Part shown: positions 56,617 through 64,000 of the stretch, piece after piece | Position numbering within the stretch: position 1 is the first letter of the stretch | How the letters are laid out: every line of letters begins with the position of its first letter | Source of the DNA: Streptomyces aureocirculatus | GTDB taxonomy: Bacteria > Actinomycetota > Actinomycetes > Streptomycetales > Streptomycetaceae | DNA: 64,000 nt | Reading direction: 5' to 3' | Assembly (NCBI RefSeq): GCF_000720475.1 | Contig: NZ_JOAP01000015.1 | Span: 124,001 to 188,000 of the forward strand | Program-made: the position numbers and the translations under genes | Notes under the pieces: generated by a model | What the model was told of the DNA's origin: nothing | The model's database searches: none | What the model saw: the letters and a program-made list of their open reading frames with translations, nothing else

Positions 56617-56653
56617 AAAAGAGCCCCTCACGCGTTTCCGCAGGTGAGAGGCT
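56617..56653 (-). terminator. Terminator of tRNA-Arg
   Basis: On the minus strand AGCCTCTCAC (56653-56644) pairs with GTGAGGGGCT (56631-56622), with one mismatch, followed by CTTTTATG. It begins 6 bp after the tRNA 3' end. Confidence 0.8.
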
Positions 56654-56658
56654 ATGTG

Positions 56659-56731
56659 CGCCCCCGGCAGGACTCGAACCTGCGGCCAAGCGCTTAGAAG
56701 GCGCCTGCTCTATCCACTGAGCTACGGGGGC
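56659..56731 (-). tRNA. tRNA-Arg (anticodon UCU)
   Basis: The 73-nt minus-strand sequence starts GCCCCCGUAGCUCAGUGGAU and ends with CGGGGGC plus discriminator G. The acceptor arms GCCCCCG/CGGGGGC pair perfectly. The D-arm AGCUCAGUGGAUAGAGC is canonical. The anticodon loop is CUUCUAA on a GGCGC/GCGCU stem, and the T-arm is CAGGUUCGAGUCCUG. CCA is not encoded. Its 3' end faces the accessory region at 47.9-56.5 kb, a position often used by integrating elements, but no duplicated 3' end was seen. Confidence 0.95.
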
Positions 56732-57021
56732 CGGGTGGCGGCCGGTGGCCTGGAGCCCGGTGTGGCCTGGTCCGTGACCCTGCCGGGGGCCGTGGACCAT
56801 GGACCGGGGACAAGGATAGGGCTCCTGATGGCTTGTCCCTGGTGCTTCACCTCCGCCGCGCGATGTGGAGGTTCGGTGAAGCGATCCTGATAATCGCAGG
56901 CAGGTGCGAATCTCGCATCGCTTTTGGCGTCTGGCGCCCCGGGTGTTGTGCACTCGTTATGCCTGCGCCCCAGTCGTCCCTCCCCTCGCGCGTGGTCCGA
57001 TCGGCGCGCAGGGGTGCCCAT

Positions 57022-58710
57022 ATGCTTCAGAAAGCCGTCAAAATTGGGCATTCTTCGCATGTGGCGACCTTGGACGTACGGCCTCAATTGCTTGACGCGC
57101 TCTCCGCCCTGCGTGAGCGTGTCGCCGCCGCACGCTTTCCGCTCCCCCTGCCGGGGGCGCCACGCGCGCGGGCCAACCGGGACGAGCTGCTCGCACAGCT
57201 CGACGACTATCTGGTGCCCCGGCTACGGGCCCCCGAAGCGCCATTGCTGGCCGTGGTCGGGGGCTCCACCGGTGCCGGCAAGTCGACGCTCGTGAACTCC
57301 CTCGTCGGGCGGCAGGTCAGCGAGGCGGGCGTGCTCCGCCCCACCACTCGTACGCCCGTCCTGGTGTGTCATCCGGAGGATCAGCACTGGTTCTCCGGAG
57401 TGCGCGTGCTGCCCCACCTCACGCGCGTATGGGTGACCCGGAAGGACGGTGACGGGCGCGACAGGGCCGCCGCGGCGGCGGGCGGCGACAACGACCGGGC
57501 GCTGCGCGTCGAGACCGCCGACACGCTGCCCCGCGGCCTCGCCCTCCTCGACGCCCCCGACGTCGACTCCCTCCTCGCCGACAACCGCGTGCTGGCCGCC
57601 GAGCTGATCTGCGCCGCGGACGTGTGGGTCATGGTCACCACGGCCTCCCGGTACGCCGACGCCGTGCCCTGGCACCTGCTGCGCACCGCCAAGGAGCACG
57701 ACGCCACCCTCGTCACCGTCCTCGACCGCGTCCCGCACCAGGTCGTCGGCGAGGTGTCACGCCAGTACGGCGCCCTGCTCACCAAGGCCGGACTCGGCGA
57801 AGTGCCCCGCTTCACCGTCCCCGAACTGCCCGAGTCGGCCGGCGGCGGCGGACTGCTGCCCGCCAGCGCCGTGGAGCCGCTCCGGGTCTGGCTCGCCCAC
57901 CGCGCACAGGACCCGTCCTCCCGTAGGCAGGTCATCGAACGCACCGCCTACGGAGTGCTCGGTTCGCTGAACGCCCGCATGCCGGAGCTGGCCGGCGCAG
58001 TCGCCGCCCAGTACGCCGCCGCCCTGCGGCTCATCTCCGCCGTCGACGACGCCTACGAACGGGAGCACGCGCGCGTACGCGACCGGCTGCGGGCAGGTGC
58101 CGTGCTCGCCGGCGACGCCCTGAAACGCTGGCGCGCCTACCCGCTGGACTGCGGCCCCGACGAGCTCCTCGACGCCATCTCCGAGAGCCTGGAAGCGCTG
58201 CTCCTGTGTGCGGTCACCGCCGCCGACGAACGCATCGACGACGCCTGGCGGCACGAGCCAGCCGCCCGCGCCCCCGGACTCGCCCGCCGCGAAGGCCGCT
58301 ACGAAAGGGCCCCTTACGAAGACGCCGAAAGACCCGAACACCGCATCGGCGTGGCCGTGCGGCGCTGGCGGCGCGAACTGGAGGAGCACGCCGAGGACGA
58401 GGTGCGCGCCCTCGACCGCGTCGACAAGGGCGCCCTGCCCGACGCCGACGTCGTCGCCGCGCTCCTCGCCACCGCCGTCCTCGGCGGGCGGCGGGCGCGC
58501 TCCGCGGGGGAGACCCTGGCCGAGCGCATCGGCGCCCACGGTGCCCTGCGGCTGCGTGACCGCGGCAACCGGCTCCTCGCCGACTACCTGGACAAGGTCC
58601 TCGGCGCGGAGCGGGAACGGCGCCTGGCCCCCCTCGACGCCCTCGACGTCAGCCCGGAGCCGCAGGCCGAACTCATCGCCGCGCTGTCCGTACTGCAGAA
58701 GGAGAGGTGA
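57022..58710 (+). CDS. dynA: Dynamin-like GTPase (DynA-type)
   Basis: 562 aa from ATG 57022, 7 bp after AGGGG. The GTPase motifs are G1 [10 protein letters not shown] (80-89), G2-like [10 protein letters not shown]3 DAPDVDS (about 177-183) and a G4-like TVLDRV (about 232). The C-terminal 300 residues are helical and charged, with no clear transmembrane segment. It is coupled to a larger, membrane-anchored GTPase (GTGA overlap) and then ssbB. This gene order matches the streptomycete DynA/DynB sporulation-septation pair as I know it. Those dynamins stabilise FtsZ rings during sporulation. The letter assigned to each gene is less certain than the pair identity. Confidence 0.78.
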   Translation: MLQKAVKIGHSSHVATLDVRPQLLDALSALRERVAAARFPLPLPGAPRARANRDELLAQLDDYLVPRLRAPEAPLLAVVGGSTGAGKSTLVNSLVGRQVSEAGVLRPTTRTPVLVCHPEDQHWFSGVRVLPHLTRVWVTRKDGDGRDRAAAAAGGDNDRALRVETADTLPRGLALLDAPDVDSLLADNRVLAAELICAADVWVMVTTASRYADAVPWHLLRTAKEHDATLVTVLDRVPHQVVGEVSRQYGALLTKAGLGEVPRFTVPELPESAGGGGLLPASAVEPLRVWLAHRAQDPSSRRQVIERTAYGVLGSLNARMPELAGAVAAQYAAALRLISAVDDAYEREHARVRDRLRAGAVLAGDALKRWRAYPLDCGPDELLDAISESLEALLLCAVTAADERIDDAWRHEPAARAPGLARREGRYERAPYEDAERPEHRIGVAVRRWRRELEEHAEDEVRALDRVDKGALPDADVVAALLATAVLGGRRARSAGETLAERIGAHGALRLRDRGNRLLADYLDKVLGAERERRLAPLDALDVSPEPQAELIAALSVLQKER

Positions 58711-61112
58711 CCGCGGTGACCGCCGTCACGGGCCACACCGACCACACAGGTCACAGCGATCGCACAGATCACAGCGATCGCACGGGTCACACCGACCTCA
58801 CGGATCAGGCTGATCGCACGGATGATTCCTCTCGTTCGGATGATTCCTCGTGCGCCGATCGCGCTGGATGCGAGGGGCACGTCGAGGGGCGTCCTGGTGA
58901 GGCTGAGGCCGGGGACTCCGCCGGGCCCGCCGCCCATGCCGCCCGTGCCGCCGCGGGCACCACCGGTACTGCCGGACCCGGGGAGCCCGATGAGTCCCGG
59001 GAGTCCGGGGAGTCCGGGGGTTCCGGCGACCTCGCCGGCGTCCGCGCGGCGCGCGCCGCCCGCGCCGGGCAGGACGGCGAGAACGGCACCCGCGCGGGGC
59101 ACGGTGAACGGGCTGCCGAAGTCGTCTGGGACGACGGTCTCATCGCCCGGAGGGTGACGCCCGGCACAGCCGCCGCGGACGCGGACGGGGAGCTGCGGGC
59201 GGCCATGAGAGCCAGGGCGGCCCGCGCCCTCGAACCCCCGGCCGGGCCGGTGGCGGCCCTTCCACCGGCCACGGGGCCATCGTCCACGTACACCGCCGAC
59301 GCGTCGTCCTCGTGCACCGCCGGGTCAGCGCCTTCGTACACCGCCGGGGCAGCGTCCTCGTCCTTGTACGAGGGAACGTCGTCCTCGTACAACGCGGGAT
59401 CGTCGTCCTCGTACAACGCAGGGACGTCATCCCCGTACGCCGCGGGATCGTCCTCCTCGTACAGCTCCTCCTCGCACAGCGGCGCCGCCACCTCCTCGGC
59501 GCACACGACCGTCGCCTACGAAGGCTCCTTGCGCGGCCGTCTGGAGGCCCTGCGTGAGCTCATCGGGCTGTCCCGGGCGCGGCTCGACAGCGCGACGCTC
59601 GCGGAGGCCGGACAGGTGCTCGACGAGGCCGCGGCGCGCCGGCGGCTTTCCGACAGGCACACCGTCGTCGCCCTGGCGGGTGCCACCGGCAGCGGCAAGT
59701 CGACGCTGTTCAACGCGCTGGCCGGGGTGGCGATCTCGGAGACCGGCGTCCGCAGACCGACGACCGCCGCCCCCATCGGGTGCAGTTGGACGGATGGTGC
59801 CGCCCCGCTGCTCGACCGGCTCGGCATCCCCGGGCGGCTGCGCAGACGGCCCCTCCAGGGGCCCGACGCGCAGGCGCTGCAGGGCCTCGTACTGGTCGAT
59901 CTGCCCGATCACGACTCGGCGGCCGACGGCCACCGCGAGCACGTCGACCGGATCCTCGGGCTCGTGGACGCGGTGATCTGGGTCGTCGACCCCGAGAAGT
60001 ACGCCGACGCGATGCTGCACGAGCGCTATCTGCGACCCATGGCGGGCCACGCCGAGGTCATGTTCATCGTGCTCAATCAGATGGACCGCCTCCCCGGAGA
60101 CGCCGCCGACCTGGTCCTCGACGATCTGCGGCGGCTCCTCGACGAGGACGGCATCGCCCTCGGTGAGCACGGCGAACCCGGCGCCACCGTGCTCGCGCTG
60201 TCCGCGCTGACCGGTGACGGCGTCGGTGAACTGCGTGAATCGCTCGGCCAGTTCACGCGCGAGCGGGGGGCCGCGGCGCGGCGCGTCGAGGCGGACCTGG
60301 ACGCCGCGGCGGCCCGCCTGCGGCCCGTGTACGCCTCGGGGGTGGGGTCCGCCTCCGCGCGGGGCGCGATCGGGCTCAGCGAGGAGGCGCGCGACGAGTT
60401 CGCCGACCGGCTCGGGGAGGCGGTGGGCGCGGTGGCGGCAGGCCAGGCCGCCGAGCGTGCCTGGCGCAGACACGCGAACAAGGCCTGCTCCGCGCCCTGG
60501 CTACGGCTGTGGCGCTGGTACGAGGCGAAGCGCTTCCCCTACCACACCGGCAAGCACGTGGTGCCGCCCCCGGTGGACAAGGAGGCCACGGCACGCGCGC
60601 GCGTGGAGCACGCCGTACGCACCGTGGCCGACGCGGCGGCGACCGGACTGCCCACACCCTGGGGACAGGCCGTACGGGAGGCGGCCGCGCGCGGCGCGCA
60701 GGGGCTGCCCGAAGCCCTCGACGAGCTGGCCCTGCGGGCGGCACTGCCGGGCGGGCGGCCACCGCGGCCCGGATGGTGGCCGGTCGCGGTCCTGGCGCAG
60801 GCCGTGATGACGATGCTTCAGGTCGTCGGCGGGCTGTGGCTGATGGGGCAGATCGTCGGGGTCTCGGAGCCGAACCTGGGCGTCCCGGTGCTCCTGATGG
60901 TCCTGGGCATCGTCGGCGGCCCCCTCGTGGAGTGGGCGAGCCGGATGGCGGCACGCGGTCCGGCACGGCGGTACGGCTACGAGGCCGAGCGGCGGCTGCG
61001 GGAGGCCGCTGCCGGGTGCGGTCGGGCCCGGGTCCTCGATCCGGTGGCGGCGGAGCTGTTGCGGTACCGGGAGGTGCGGGAGCAGTACGTGCGGGTGGCT
61101 CAGCGGGGGTGA
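58707..61112 (+). CDS. dynB: Membrane-associated dynamin-like GTPase (DynB-type) with repetitive N-terminus
   Basis: About 801 aa. The GTG at 58707 overlaps the dynA stop; the GTG at 58716 is better spaced from AAGGAG. The first 270 residues are low-complexity: His/Asp/Thr repeats (about 10-45) from 20-bp-scale DNA repeats, acidic Gly/Ser stretches, and [11 protein letters not shown] repeats (about 205-260). Then G1 GATGSGKST (about 326-334), G3 DLPDHDS (about 398) and G4 NQMD (about 456). Two hydrophobic segments near 690-740 ([20 protein letters not shown] and [18 protein letters not shown]) anchor it. It probably acts with the upstream GTPase at the sporulation septum. Confidence 0.78.
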   Translation: MTAVTAVTGHTDHTGHSDRTDHSDRTGHTDLTDQADRTDDSSRSDDSSCADRAGCEGHVEGRPGEAEAGDSAGPAAHAARAAAGTTGTAGPGEPDESRESGESGGSGDLAGVRAARAARAGQDGENGTRAGHGERAAEVVWDDGLIARRVTPGTAAADADGELRAAMRARAARALEPPAGPVAALPPATGPSSTYTADASSSCTAGSAPSYTAGAASSSLYEGTSSSYNAGSSSSYNAGTSSPYAAGSSSSYSSSSHSGAATSSAHTTVAYEGSLRGRLEALRELIGLSRARLDSATLAEAGQVLDEAAARRRLSDRHTVVALAGATGSGKSTLFNALAGVAISETGVRRPTTAAPIGCSWTDGAAPLLDRLGIPGRLRRRPLQGPDAQALQGLVLVDLPDHDSAADGHREHVDRILGLVDAVIWVVDPEKYADAMLHERYLRPMAGHAEVMFIVLNQMDRLPGDAADLVLDDLRRLLDEDGIALGEHGEPGATVLALSALTGDGVGELRESLGQFTRERGAAARRVEADLDAAAARLRPVYASGVGSASARGAIGLSEEARDEFADRLGEAVGAVAAGQAAERAWRRHANKACSAPWLRLWRWYEAKRFPYHTGKHVVPPPVDKEATARARVEHAVRTVADAAATGLPTPWGQAVREAAARGAQGLPEALDELALRAALPGGRPPRPGWWPVAVLAQAVMTMLQVVGGLWLMGQIVGVSEPNLGVPVLLMVLGIVGGPLVEWASRMAARGPARRYGYEAERRLREAAAGCGRARVLDPVAAELLRYREVREQYVRVAQRG

Positions 61113-61254
61113 GGGTCCCTGGGGGCGGGGAGGCGCGGGGCGCGACGGCGGGAGGGGGGTGCGGGGCGGCGCGTAACGGCGGTGCGGGGTGGCGGCGCGG
61201 AGCGGCGGCGCGGATGGGGGAGGGGAAGCGGAAGTGCGCCTTCGGGTGGCGGAG

Positions 61255-61263
61255 TTGTCCACA
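61255..61263 (+). promoter_or_regulatory. DnaA box
   Basis: TTGTCCACA is the preferred streptomycete DnaA-box sequence, here extended to TTGTCCACAA. It lies 119 bp upstream of ssbB in the 269-bp gap after dynB. A single box could let DnaA tune ssbB transcription; it is too isolated to be an origin. Confidence 0.65.
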
Positions 61264-61381
61264 ACCGGCCGGTAGCACACAGGCCTCAGCGGGCTCGGCA
61301 CGGCGGGGTGCAATCTGAATCCGCGGTCGCCGAAGCCGTGCGGGACAGGCCCGCACGACCGGGGACGAGGGAGGGGTCGGC

Positions 61382-61891
61382 ATGAACGACACGATGGTGA
61401 CGGTGGTGGGGAACGTGGCGACGACGCCGGTGTTCCGTGAGCTGCCGTCAGGACCGGTGACGCGCTTCCGCATCGCGGTGACGGCACGGCACTTCGACCG
61501 GACACGGAACGCCTGGTCGGACGGGCACACCAACTTCTTCACGGTGTGGGCCAGGCGCGCGCTCGGCGTCAACGCGCAGGGCTCGCTCTCCGTGGGCGAA
61601 CCGGTGATCGTGCGGGGGCGCTTGCGGGTGCGGGACGAGGAGCGGGGCGGGCAGCACTGGCAGTCCGCGGACATCGACGCCCACGCGATCGGACACGACC
61701 TCGCACGAGGTACGTCCGCGTTCCGGCGCGCGGGCAAACCGGCCCACTTCTCCCAGCAGGACCGAAGTGCCGATCCAGAGGCGGCGGATGAGCCGGAGTT
61801 CGAACTGCCCCCGCCGCGGAAGACGGGCGGGGAAGGGAAAGCGGACTCGGAAGAGGCCGAGCGGGAGCTGGACGCCGCCCCGGTCGGGTGA
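61382..61891 (+). CDS. ssbB: Single-stranded DNA-binding protein (SsbB-type)
   Basis: 169 aa from ATG 61382 behind GAGGGAGGGG-like sequence. The OB fold spans residues 3-108: MVTVVGNVATTPVFRELPSG, VTRFRIAVTARHFDR, FFTVWARRALG and GEPVIVRGRLRVRD. The tail is short, acidic and ends ELDAAPVG without the DDDIPF-type tip of the main SsbA. That supports the second, sporulation-linked paralogue SsbB. The genomic link to the dynamin pair fits a role in chromosome segregation during sporulation. Confidence 0.85.
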   Translation: MNDTMVTVVGNVATTPVFRELPSGPVTRFRIAVTARHFDRTRNAWSDGHTNFFTVWARRALGVNAQGSLSVGEPVIVRGRLRVRDEERGGQHWQSADIDAHAIGHDLARGTSAFRRAGKPAHFSQQDRSADPEAADEPEFELPPPRKTGGEGKADSEEAERELDAAPVG

Positions 61892-62215
61892 AGAGACCGC
61901 ACAAGTCCGGTGAGGACGCCGCACCGGTGGGGTGAGAGTGGTGTGCGGAGGTCGGTCGAAGATCGAAGCGGAACCATTGATTTGTCGATATACCCAGCTC
62001 AGAAGGGGGGTTATCGATAACGATTCCGATTCGGATCGGTTGTCGGGCCGAACTCCTGGGAACCGCGATGCGCTACGTCCTTAGGATGCCGGGCGTGGCT
62101 CCGTGTGGCGGTTGAGGCCTGAACGGGGCGATCGGCAGATGAATCTGCTCGGTTGAATCTGCTGGCGGGGCCAGTCCCCCCTCATGTGAATGGGTCCCGC
62201 CCGGAGGGGATTTCT
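61892..62215. promoter_or_regulatory. Leader of the surface-protein gene with palindromes
   Basis: 324 bp without a gene. GTTATCGATAAC (62010-62021) is a perfect 12-bp palindrome in an AT-richer patch, followed by CCGAT-N4-ATCGG (62026-62039). They lie about 180-205 bp before the start of the thioester protein and are operator-like. No regulator is assigned. Confidence 0.45.
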
Positions 62216-63676
62216 GTGTTTTCTGCGTTCTCGGAGCGCCCCGCGGTCAAGGCGCTCGCCAAGTCGTCGCCGCGCCGCGGGGGTGCGGGCCGCCTCGCCG
62301 CCGTCGCGGCCGTGTCCGGGCTCGCCCTGGCCGGCCTGACGGTCCCCGCTGCCGCGGCCACGGTGGCGGACACCCCGCAGTACCGGGGCGGGGCGAGTGC
62401 GACCCTCATGGACCTCAAGACGCACGGCCAGGCGGTCATACGGGAGGACGGCGGCAGCCGGCGGATACCCGCGGGCCTCTTCGAGATGTCCGTGGACAAC
62501 GGCGGCACCCTGCAGACGTACTGCGTCGACGTCCACAACCCCACGCAGAAGGACGCGAAGTACCGGGAGACGCCCTGGCGCGGCACGTCCCTGAACGGCA
62601 ACGCACGCGCGGGCAAGATCCGCTGGATCCTCCAGCACTCCTACCCCCGGGTGAACGACCTCGCGCAGCTCGCACGCAAGGCGGGCGCGAAGTCGCTCAC
62701 CGCGGAGGCGGCCGCGGCGGGCACGCAGGTGGCGATCTGGCGGTATTCCGACAAGGCCGACGTGCAGGCCGTCGACCCGCGGGCGGAGAAGCTCGCGGAC
62801 TACCTCCAGCGCAGCGCCCACAACAGTCCCGAACCGAAGGCGTCGCTGACGCTGGAACCGCCGGCCGTCGCCGGGCGCGCGGGCGAGCGCATCGGCCCGG
62901 TGACCGTGCGGACCGGCGCGGAGAGCGTGACCGTCACACCGCCCGCGGACTCGGCGAGCGGCGTGCGGGTCGTCGGTAAGGACGGCAAGCCGGTCAAGGC
63001 GGCCCGCGACGGCAGTCGGCTCTTCTTCGACGTGCCGAAGGGCAGCCCGGACGGCATGGCCGCCCTTGAGGTGCAGGCGTCGACGACCGTGCCCGTCGGA
63101 CGGGCCTTCACCTCCGAGACCCGCAGCCAGACACAGATACTCGCGGGGTCCAGCGAGTCGACGGTGTCCGCCGTCGCGACCGCCCACTGGGCGCAGAAGG
63201 GTGCGATACCCGCGCTGTCCGCGGAGAAGAACTGCGCCGACCGTGGCGTGGACATCACGGCGAGCAACAAGGGAGACGCCCCGTTCACCTTCCGCCTGAT
63301 GGGGGCCGAGCACACCATCGAGGCCGGTGCGAAGCGGACGGTGACGATACCGCTGCAGGAAGACCAGGCCTACGACTTCACGATCACGGGACCCGGCGGA
63401 TTCCAGAAGAGGTTCGCGGGAGTCCTCGACTGCAGGACCGAGGGCAGCGCGGACGACGTCGGCGGCAAGGCACAGCCCGCGTCCGAGCCGAGCCCCGCCT
63501 CGGCAGGCGGTACGTCCGGGGGCGGTGACCTTGCCGAGACCGGCGGATCGAACGCGACGCCTCTGATAGCGGGCATCGCGGCCGTCATGGTCGTGGTCGG
63601 CGGCGGCGCGGTGTTCTTCCTGCGCAGGAAGAACGACACGACGGGCGCGGCACGAGCGTCCTCGTCCGAGGACTGA
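62216..63676 (+). CDS. Thioester-domain (TQXA) cell-wall protein with LAETG sortase signal
   Basis: 486 aa from GTG 62216, 6 bp after GGAGGGG. A signal peptide ends after VSGLALAGLTVPAAAA (about residue 48). The thioester domain has the Cys in QTYCVDVHNPT (103) and the Gln in AGTQVAIWRY (171). In this family these form an internal Cys-Gln thioester for covalent binding to a surface. A middle Ig-like region follows. The C-terminus is a sorting signal: LAETGG (about 439-444), a hydrophobic helix (PLIAGIAAVMVVVGGGAVFF) and RRK. LAxTG is the class E sortase motif of streptomycetes. It is likely displayed on aerial or vegetative cell walls. Confidence 0.88.
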   Translation: MFSAFSERPAVKALAKSSPRRGGAGRLAAVAAVSGLALAGLTVPAAAATVADTPQYRGGASATLMDLKTHGQAVIREDGGSRRIPAGLFEMSVDNGGTLQTYCVDVHNPTQKDAKYRETPWRGTSLNGNARAGKIRWILQHSYPRVNDLAQLARKAGAKSLTAEAAAAGTQVAIWRYSDKADVQAVDPRAEKLADYLQRSAHNSPEPKASLTLEPPAVAGRAGERIGPVTVRTGAESVTVTPPADSASGVRVVGKDGKPVKAARDGSRLFFDVPKGSPDGMAALEVQASTTVPVGRAFTSETRSQTQILAGSSESTVSAVATAHWAQKGAIPALSAEKNCADRGVDITASNKGDAPFTFRLMGAEHTIEAGAKRTVTIPLQEDQAYDFTITGPGGFQKRFAGVLDCRTEGSADDVGGKAQPASEPSPASAGGTSGGGDLAETGGSNATPLIAGIAAVMVVVGGGAVFFLRRKNDTTGAARASSSED

Positions 63677-64000
63677 GGGGCCCGTCTCCCGAGGGCTGAG
63701 GGAACCCCCCTCTCCCGCGGACTGAGAGGAAACCCCGCCCTCTCGGACAGTCAGTGACAGGTTGATAAACAGGGGCATGCTGGCGAGCCAGTGACTCCGC
63801 TGACTGCTCAAGCAGGTCGGCGGCCATCGAAGCCGGGCCGTCCCTGGGCCGTGCGAGGCTGCTCGGCAGTGGCTGTCGTCGACAGTCGGTGACAGATCAG
63901 CTACCGGGGTGTGCTGGGAACGTCCAGGTCACGACCCCCGGCCAGTACTGGTTTCCTCCGGGAGGTGGCTGTCAGGCAAGATGGGGTGTATCTGCCCACA
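63677..64000. other. Right end of window, no gene recognised
   Basis: 324 bp. GACAGTCAGTGACAG (63746-63760) recurs with one change as GACAGTCGGTGACAG (63881-63895), 135 bp apart. Each copy is followed by a similar TA-C-GGGG and GTGCTGG-like stretch, forming imperfect direct repeats. They could be promoters or binding sites for a gene beyond the window. I see no coding frame with proper bias. Confidence 0.4.

Noticed and set aside
56659..56731. Prophage or integrative element with an att site at tRNA-Arg
   Set aside because: No integrase, and no second copy of the tRNA 3' end was found within the window. Only the orientation fits, so it is reported as an open question and not as a feature.
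61113..61381. A replication origin or DnaA-box cluster near ssbB
   Set aside because: Only one clear DnaA box is visible; an origin would need many.

Overview
The window is a high-GC actinobacterial chromosome segment, almost certainly Streptomyces. The signs are strong third-codon GC bias, GTG and ATGA/GTGA start-stop overlaps, SsgB-era sporulation genes (a dynamin pair next to ssbB), a class-E-type sortase substrate, and several families of Streptomyces-like intergenic palindromes. No rRNA, integrase, transposase or CRISPR array was found. One tRNA (Arg, UCU) is present.

Layout. 1-2.8 kb: end of an EamA transporter, a double MerR regulator, a TIM-barrel sugar isomerase and a small conserved protein. 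2.8-7.3 kb: a LacI regulator divergent from a three-gene, stop-start-coupled catabolic operon (Gfo/Idh/MocA oxidoreductase, DUF993 aldolase-like, TIM-barrel epimerase). 7.3-8.4 kb: a 33-C homopolymer, a repeat array and a DUF937-like gene. 8.7-14.9 kb: a ribose-type operon on the minus strand (lacI-rbsA-rbsCB fusion-rbsK-rbsD) behind two tandem operators. 15.2-19 kb: RecD2-like helicase and citrate synthase. 19.5-22.6 kb: copA/copZ with a CsoR-type operator and a small HTH protein. 23-31.6 kb: an AraC regulator and the myo-inositol catabolic genes (iolE-like divergent from iolC, aldolase, iolB, iolD, mmsA), ended by a strong terminator. 31.9-44.7 kb: amino-acid permease, threonine-synthase-like enzyme, a membrane hydrolase/ABC-ATPase fusion with its permease, a VWA lipoprotein with a duplicated 3' end, a GT-C glycosyltransferase and an acyl-CoA synthetase. 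44.8-47.6 kb: a cold-shock group (cspA, DEAD-box helicase, CBS protein, small hypothetical). 47.9-56.5 kb: the accessory region. 56.7-63.7 kb: tRNA-Arg, two dynamin-like GTPases, ssbB and a thioester-domain surface protein.

The most unusual part is 47.9-56.5 kb. It contains two STAND/NB-ARC-TPR proteins and two paralogous GT-B-like (CDP-glycerol-transferase-type) proteins. Each GT-B gene has a heptanucleotide tandem array. One array, 12 units of GCGGCTC on the plus strand, lies just upstream of the first gene, between it and the divergent STAND gene. The other, 13 units of GGCTCCC, lies inside the second gene right after its conserved His-Gly motif. On the coding strands the units are GAGCCGC and GAGCCGG, one base apart. 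With 13 units the second gene is out of frame; arithmetic from the visible frames puts it back in frame at 11 or 14 units. Because 7 is coprime to 3, all three frames read the same heptapeptide without stops, so the array can change length without creating a stop inside itself. This looks like a contingency (phase-variable) locus, which is uncommon in Streptomyces. The second STAND protein also lacks the Walker A lysine.

Functions are assigned from motifs recognised by eye, without database searches. Start codons were chosen from ribosome-binding sites and family N-termini.
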